NCBI GenBank assembly: GCA_029851415.1
Contig: CM056743.1
Location: 75,906,186-75,970,185 of the forward strand
Length of the DNA: 64,000 bases
DNA from: Eretmocerus hayati
Lineage: Eukaryota > Arthropoda > Insecta > Hymenoptera > Aphelinidae
Direction of reading: 5' to 3'
Part shown: piece by piece, positions 59,793 through 64,000 of the stretch
Layout: each line of letters opens with the position of its first letter
Numbering within the stretch: the first letter of the stretch is position 1
Made by a program: the position numbers and the translations under genes
The notes under the pieces: generated by a model
What the model was told of the DNA's origin: nothing
Seen by the model: the letters and a program-made list of their open reading frames with translations, nothing else
Databases searched by the model: none

Positions 59793-60959
59793 TCAAATCA
59801 TCTTCTGAACAACACTTGTCAGTGGGTTGTACTTGACAAGTTCATCGTGAATTATGAGACAGTAGGCTGTTGTATTCTTTGAATTATATTCTTTGAACTC
59901 AAGCTGAACTCGAACATCCACTACTGATGATTTCACCGGATCAGCTGACTCACTAACATCAAATACGAGAATCGGAAATGAATCCTCAAAATTTCGTTTA
60001 CTGATTGAAACATTGCCCTCATCAGTGTGATGATAACTCTCCCTGAAGGCCTTGAACATTTCAAATAAGACAAAAGTATTCTTAGCCTTAGCAAAGTCAA
60101 TGTGATTTTCATGAGGATATGCTTTAGAATTGAGGAAGATTTTTGCATTGACAATCTTGCAGTGATCGAATTTCGACATGTCCTTCTTCTTGCTGTCATT
60201 CCTAGTGGTCCGGAAGGCAATAATGATGTATCGAGGTTTCTCCAGTTGAGTTGTGCTCTTAATAAGCCATAATAATTGAGAGGTATCGGGCATTGTTGGA
60301 AGTTCACAGAGATCCCAGCTTCGGTATGATGGGAACAAAGGAGTGTTCCTTTCAAGGATTGTGAGCAGGCGAAGACGTATCAGATCGTTTGGATATATAT
60401 GAGTCATGTTTAAAGTTACAGCATTCAGATTGATTTGTGGAGCACACTCGTCACCCGTTGTTATCGCACGATTGTTTTTATTTTTCGATCTGAGTAACAC
60501 TATATCATGCTTTGCAAATGCTATAACCCGTCTAAAATCTTCACAAAAGCCAAATATTTTACTTAGCGGAATAGCGAAGTTGAATCCGTGACCAGAGCTT
60601 ATAGTATAGTTTCCTATATGATGTCCCGCATTAGTCATGGACTTATCTTCATCCGCGGAGAGCGATACAAGATTTTTCAGACTGAGGGTGATGCCAGGAT
60701 TTTTTGTTTCATCAATAATCACATTGTTAATCTCATAGCGAATCATGTCAAAGAGAAAAAGGAGGAAATCACTCCTCAACAGAATACTCTGCTCCTTGTC
60801 GAAGACGATATTGCCTTCATTGTAGAGATAACTCTCACTTGGGAGCAGAAGACTGTCAGATTAGTATACTGTAATCCGTATCTCATCATTCCGCTGTAAA
60901 TTCTAAAAATTGTATGGTTGATACTTCCGTACAATTCGTCCTGAATTACTATCGTCCAT
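59793..60959 (-). pseudogene. Polinton/adintovirus major capsid protein (double-jelly-roll type), two stops
   Basis: Starting at ATG 60959 the frame runs to TGA at 59793, about 388 codons, with in-frame TAG at 60903-60905 and TAA at 60861-60863 near the N-terminus. The rest is uninterrupted for over 350 codons. Recognised from ordered family motifs: SYLYNEGN, FLFDMIRYEINNV, RSWDLCELP, QLEKPRYIIIAF, FDHCKIVNAKIFLNS, VVDVRVQLEF and TTAYCLIIHDELVKYNPLT. The protein forms the hexon-like capsomer of this virus group. The reading-frame preservation after the second stop suggests the breaks are recent, or that a shorter product from an internal start exists. Confidence 0.85.
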
Positions 60960-61147
60960 CACCGGCCTCTCGACAATATCGAGAATCTGACTATGTTCAG
61001 CCATTTTTTCTCACTCTAAAGCCTTGTGATTGGAGAAAAAGTATACTCTTCTTCGAGAGAGGGATCCTCCTTCTTACAATAAGTTTTGTCGTGCGTCTCG
61101 TACGAGTCACCCCGCTCAACTGAGCGGAGCTTGTGTTTACTGGTAGA

Positions 61148-61907
61148 TTATATAGGTACATGACCCACTCTCTCACGCAAATGGAAACGTATAGTGATCT
61201 CTTCACCTCTATTATTAATCAAGTCACCATCCTGATCCACGACACTAATACATATATTACGTATATCGTTTGTGCGCGTTTGTAGATAAATAATATTTTT
61301 CGGTTCGACGATGTATTGTACGCCAATCGGAACTCTACCAGCACTATATTCGAATATTTAACTGGACTCTCCGTTGTAGAAGGTACCCTTAATCAGATCA
61401 CACTCCACCCGCAAAATATGGAATCGACTTATCTCCACAATGTGGTCAGACTTGTGCCATCTGTAGGCTGGTAGACACCCACCTACCAGAGCCCAAAAGT
61501 TGGCCTACATTGTTTGAATTGTAGAAATTGATGTCGTGATGTGAGTAGATCTCACAGTGTGATGTGTTTTTATTTACGCGCAGAAAAATTGGTTTTCCCT
61601 TCAATTCTAGTGGTATAGATTTATCATCCTCTTTCTCAGTGTGTGCACTAGATAGCATTCTCAGAGGTATGTGTTCCTGCAAATAGCGTTCCAAATCTTC
61701 TATTTCATAAGATCCTGTTGGTATCTGTAGTTCCCGATCACCCCAGTAGAAGGTATTATTATTCCTGTTAACATTGGGGATGGCGAGAAAAGTTGTTGAA
61801 TCAACCAGACCAAGCTCATAGATCTTATTGGGACACAACTGCTCTCTAAGCCTAATGTTCTGATCAATGTGCGATGAGGTGCTTGAGACTGTAAACTGTT
61901 CAGACAT
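61148..61907 (-). pseudogene. Penton-like minor capsid protein, frameshift and stop
   Basis: The first frame (61907-61446) has KIYELGLVDSTTFLAIPNV, TGSYEIEDLERYL, SHHDINFYN and VGQLLGSG. A one-base shift near 61450-61480 moves the reading to another frame, which continues to 61148 with VVDQDGDLINNRGEEITIRF, the conserved C-terminal motif. An in-frame TAA lies at 61358-61360. The order of motifs is that of the small single-jelly-roll capsid (penton-type) protein encoded beside the major capsid gene in Polintons/adintoviruses. It lies between protease and major capsid genes, on the same strand. Confidence 0.8.
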
Positions 61908-61963
61908 CTTTCACAAGTGATTTACAATAAGCAACTGGCTCATAGTCAATCAAGCAACACCTT

Positions 61964-62422
61964 CTATAGCAGATGCTCCCGCAAGAATTTCACTCTCAGA
62001 GGACCGCAGTTACTCTGACGAAAGGTTTGACGCTGACTTTTGTTGTAAACAATTTCACAATCTGGAGAGCTCTTCTTCCGATGATTCACCAACTCACGTG
62101 GTGGTCTCAAATTTCCAAAACTATTGAAGAAATGAATAAAACGATCTCTCTTTATGTATGCAATCCAGCGTGCGTTACCCAGATTCACTATTGCCGCTTC
62201 GGTTTCCCACGCAGGTGGAGGGGGGAGTTCAGTTAGTGAAAATACACCTCTAAAGTGAGGTCTCTTGTGAGCTAATCTCAAAAGTTGACTCCCCGACGTA
62301 CCTTTCACTTTTTTCTTCCCCCTTCCATTCGTTTTCTTGAGATTTTTTCCCTCAAACCACCACCATACTGATTGCTGCAAGACGACGGACTCAGACGCAA
62401 TCCCCGACCTTTGGCCTCTCAT
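61964..62422 (-). CDS. Adenain-type cysteine protease, catalytic residues altered
   Basis: A 152-residue ORF of the adenovirus/Polinton maturation protease family. Visible motifs: GTSGSQLLRLA (41-51), FRGVF (57-61), AIVNLGNARWIAYIK (77-91), FFNSFG (98-103) and SNCGPL (137-142). The Cys nucleophile (139) is kept, but the His that should precede Trp86 is Arg85, and the usual acidic residue before SFG is Asn100. The ORF is open yet should be inactive. Its ATG overlaps the stop of the phospholipase gene (ATGA at 62419-62422), so both may come from one transcript. Confidence 0.85.
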   Translation of the reverse strand: MRGQRSGIASESVVLQQSVWWWFEGKNLKKTNGRGKKKVKGTSGSQLLRLAHKRPHFRGVFSLTELPPPPAWETEAAIVNLGNARWIAYIKRDRFIHFFNSFGNLRPPRELVNHRKKSSPDCEIVYNKSQRQTFRQSNCGPLRVKFLREHLL

Positions 62423-63009
62423 GCAAGATTATGTCTCCCCAATTCAGCCAATTGCTTCTTATTCATGCGCCTAGTACTAACGGTTTTTGCAACGTTTGCA
62501 GCGCCCCCTGCTAATGGACCCAGTGCTCCAAGTGCTGCTAGGGTGGGTAGGATTGCTGGTAAAAAACCTCCTCGTTCTGCCAGAGCAAGAGTACGCACAT
62601 TCACCCCAGCAAGAGCCCTCTTCCCCCTCCTTCTCACCCTCCTCAACATAGTCTTACGCTTCTTCAGACCCATTCCAAATCGTCGCTCGGCACGCACGGT
62701 TGCTGCAACTGCTTTCGCAGCTAACCTCTCCAAAAAACCTCCTTCTTCTGCACGTTTTTCAGCCCCAAGCTGAAGGGCAAGATCAGCAACGTGTCGATCC
62801 TTGATGACTTTACTTTTTGCATGAGCTATATCATGCTTCATACAGTTGTTGTCGAGCTCATTCTCACCCCTATCACCTCGTGCAAGCCTCTTATATAATT
62901 TAGTCCCCGGACCACAAAATTGATAGCCTGGAAGATGGAGTTCAAAAGGGAGGCTGTTGATGGTGGAATTGACAAGACCTGCTCCTCGTAATGAATGCAT
63001 TGATGACAC
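62419..63009 (-). CDS. Parvovirus-type phospholipase A2 fused to basic/hydrophobic core-like tail
   Basis: The intact 196-residue ORF starts at ATG 63009. Residues about 25-80 form a secreted-type PLA2 domain: Ca-binding loop YQFCGPGT (29-36) and active-site NCMKHD with His59-Asp60, then RHVADLAL. In parvoviruses and adintoviruses this domain helps the particle cross endosomal membranes. Residues 108-135 are Arg/Lys-rich (LKKRKTMLRRVRRRGKR), and 148-172 is a hydrophobic Gly/Ala/Leu segment (FLPAILPTLAALGALGPLAGG) resembling the adenovirus core pX-type motif. First gene of the minus-strand morphogenesis block. All expected catalytic residues are present and there are no breaks, unlike its neighbours. 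Confidence 0.9.
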   Translation of the reverse strand: MSSMHSLRGAGLVNSTINSLPFELHLPGYQFCGPGTKLYKRLARGDRGENELDNNCMKHDIAHAKSKVIKDRHVADLALQLGAEKRAEEGGFLERLAAKAVAATVRAERRFGMGLKKRKTMLRRVRRRGKRALAGVNVRTLALAERGGFLPAILPTLAALGALGPLAGGAANVAKTVSTRRMNKKQLAELGRHNLA

Positions 63010-63064
63010 ATGTTCTCCATGTCAAACATGGAATGCAACTGAAGCATCACGGTGTTGGTGTGGG

Positions 63065-63072
63065 TATTTATA
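63065..63072 (-). promoter_or_regulatory. TATA box in the divergent intergenic region
   Basis: On the minus strand this reads TATAAATA, about 56 bp upstream of the phospholipase ATG (63009). The 116-bp region between the two start codons must hold the promoters of both diverging genes. On the plus strand the same site (TATTTATA) lies ~54 bp upstream of the ATPase ATG. Confidence 0.6.
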
Positions 63073-63125
63073 CTCAATCCAAGAATTGATTGAGTCAGTA
63101 GTAGTGTGGAAAGACTCATGCAAAC

Positions 63126-63938
63126 ATGGAATTCATCAAACAACCCAACAACATCCACATAATTGATGTGGATGTTGACGCTCCCACACAGATTGCTAGA
63201 CGTCATGGAAAGCTCTTACCCAATACGATTAGAGCTATAATATGTGGGCCATCCAATACCGGGAAAACCCAGCTCCTGATTTCCCTTCTAGTCAGTCCCA
63301 ATGGTCCTTATTTCAACAACATTTACGTATACTCAAAGTCTCTTGAACAGCCCAAATACAAGTTTCTTGAGAGTGTTATGAAACCTCTCGCTGCTGTGGG
63401 TATGAAGTATTTCACGTACAGAGAAAATAGTGATATAGTGAAGCCCAATGAAGCTTTGAAGAATAGTATTCTCATATTCGATGATGTCATCTCAGATAAG
63501 CAGGAAACGATTGAGGGATATTATAGTATGGGTAGACACCACCGAATGGATTTATCCTATTTATGCCAATCGTACGCGCATATTCCGAAACATTCAATTA
63601 GAGACCAGGCGAATGTAGTCATTCTATTCAATCAGGATAAGGGAAACTTGAGGCACGTTTACAATAATCACGTTTGCGCAGACATGACGTCTGATCAGTT
63701 TACACAGCTATGTTCAGCCTGTTGGAAAGACAACAGATACGGTTTTCTAACCAGCTCAGAAGATGATTCAATGGATCTGGGTGGTTACAGACGTAATCTA
63801 AATGAATTCATCGTACTGAGATTAGGTCAGTCGTATCTGGAACGTCATCATGGCAAGAGCAATGACAAGCAAGCGAGTCGAAAAAGAAGTGGGACAGAAG
63901 GGGGGAGGAGGGACAAGAAGAGACAGAAAAAATGTTGA
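63126..63938 (+). CDS. FtsK/HerA-type genome-packaging ATPase
   Basis: Intact 270-residue ORF. Walker A GPSNTGKT (41-48) and Walker B ILIFDD (115-120) are followed by RHHRMDLSYLCQSY (sensor-like region) and a Lys/Arg-rich C-terminus. The length and order match the A32/Polinton packaging ATPase, which drives viral DNA into the capsid. Start chosen at the first ATG, which leaves a normal N-terminus before the IDVD segment. It diverges from the phospholipase gene and overlaps the next ORF. No damaging change seen. Confidence 0.92.
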   Translation: MEFIKQPNNIHIIDVDVDAPTQIARRHGKLLPNTIRAIICGPSNTGKTQLLISLLVSPNGPYFNNIYVYSKSLEQPKYKFLESVMKPLAAVGMKYFTYRENSDIVKPNEALKNSILIFDDVISDKQETIEGYYSMGRHHRMDLSYLCQSYAHIPKHSIRDQANVVILFNQDKGNLRHVYNNHVCADMTSDQFTQLCSACWKDNRYGFLTSSEDDSMDLGGYRRNLNEFIVLRLGQSYLERHHGKSNDKQASRKRSGTEGGRRDKKRQKKC

Positions 63939-64000
63939 AGAAAAATTAAAAATTCAGATTCACAAGGCTAGTCAGGAAATCAGAGCCAAGCACTTGGCTC
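63850..64000 (+). CDS. Start of a further viral-region ORF, cut by the window edge
   Basis: ATG at 63850, inside the end of the ATPase gene in another frame, opens a reading (MARAMTSKRVEKEVG ... VEEKLKIQIHKASQEIRAKH) that is still open at 64000. It is rich in Lys, Arg and Glu and predicted helical. An overlapping gene after the ATPase is plausible in a compact viral genome, but the N-terminal part overlapping the ATPase could be chance. Function unknown. Confidence 0.5.
   Translation, partial: MARAMTSKRVEKEVGQKGGGGTRRDRKNVEEKLKIQIHKASQEIRAKHLA

Larger units (their letters stand above)
56920..64000. mobile_element. Endogenous Polinton/adintovirus-like element (right part beyond window)
   Basis: Integrase, capsid, penton, protease, phospholipase A2/core-like and packaging ATPase genes sit together, the set that defines Polintons and adintoviruses. 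The morphogenesis block (capsid to phospholipase) is on the minus strand, with the ATPase diverging from it. No protein-primed DNA polymerase B is seen; it should lie beyond 64 kb if the element is complete. Terminal inverted repeats and a 5-6-bp target duplication were not found. Two later DNA transposons lie inside it and several genes are broken, so this copy is an old, inactive integrant. Confidence 0.88.

Overview
The window looks like arthropod, most likely insect, nuclear DNA. It carries an R1-clade non-LTR retrotransposon, a BEL/Pao element, a CR1-like LINE, non-autonomous hAT-like and pogo-like DNA transposons, spliceosomal junction signals and no bacterial-style operons. A parasitoid wasp is a guess from the mix of elements; nothing here fixes the order or species. 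I see no convincing intact host gene.

Layout. 1-24.2 kb is repeat-built, non-coding DNA: two oppositely oriented arrays of one ~149-bp G-rich minisatellite (0.77-1.48 and 20.2-24.2 kb, the second split by a 1.18-kb hAT-like element), a series of long, diverged inverted repeats (fold-back loci at about 2.4, 4.4, 6.8, 8.0, 13.6, 16.3, 17.5 and 21.7 kb), and a 2.6-kb stretch peppered with a GTGCGTAAAG-like motif. 24.4-28.0 kb (minus) is a decayed BEL/Pao gag-protease ORF that runs, in one frame, into an array of 14-residue repeats in place of its reverse transcriptase. 28-33 kb is mostly anonymous. 33.0-38.4 kb (minus) is a nearly full-length CR1-like LINE with few breaks. 38.6-49.3 kb holds three same-strand copies of an R1-clade retrotransposon, each preceded by and ending in (GA)n, as expected of an element that targets this microsatellite; the middle copy has an ORF2 open over 1001 codons. 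49.3-54.8 kb is again anonymous DNA with fold-back repeats.

54.8-64 kb is the most interesting part: an endogenous Polinton/adintovirus-like element that runs off the right edge. Its recognisable genes are a retroviral-type integrase with a chromodomain, a double-jelly-roll-type major capsid protein, a penton-like minor capsid protein, an adenain-type protease, a parvovirus-type phospholipase A2 fused to a basic/hydrophobic core-like tail, an FtsK/HerA-type packaging ATPase and the start of another gene. Several are broken by stops, frameshifts, loss of catalytic residues or by transposon insertion, whereas the phospholipase and ATPase are open. Next to it lie a decayed intronless ribonucleotide reductase small subunit, a small two-exon gene of unknown function with a TATA box, and two adjacent tRNA genes that share one body but carry different anticodons (GAA and UUU). 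Whether these neighbours are viral cargo or host DNA cannot be settled here.

All coordinates of inverted repeats and repeat families were found by eye and are approximate to some tens of bases.
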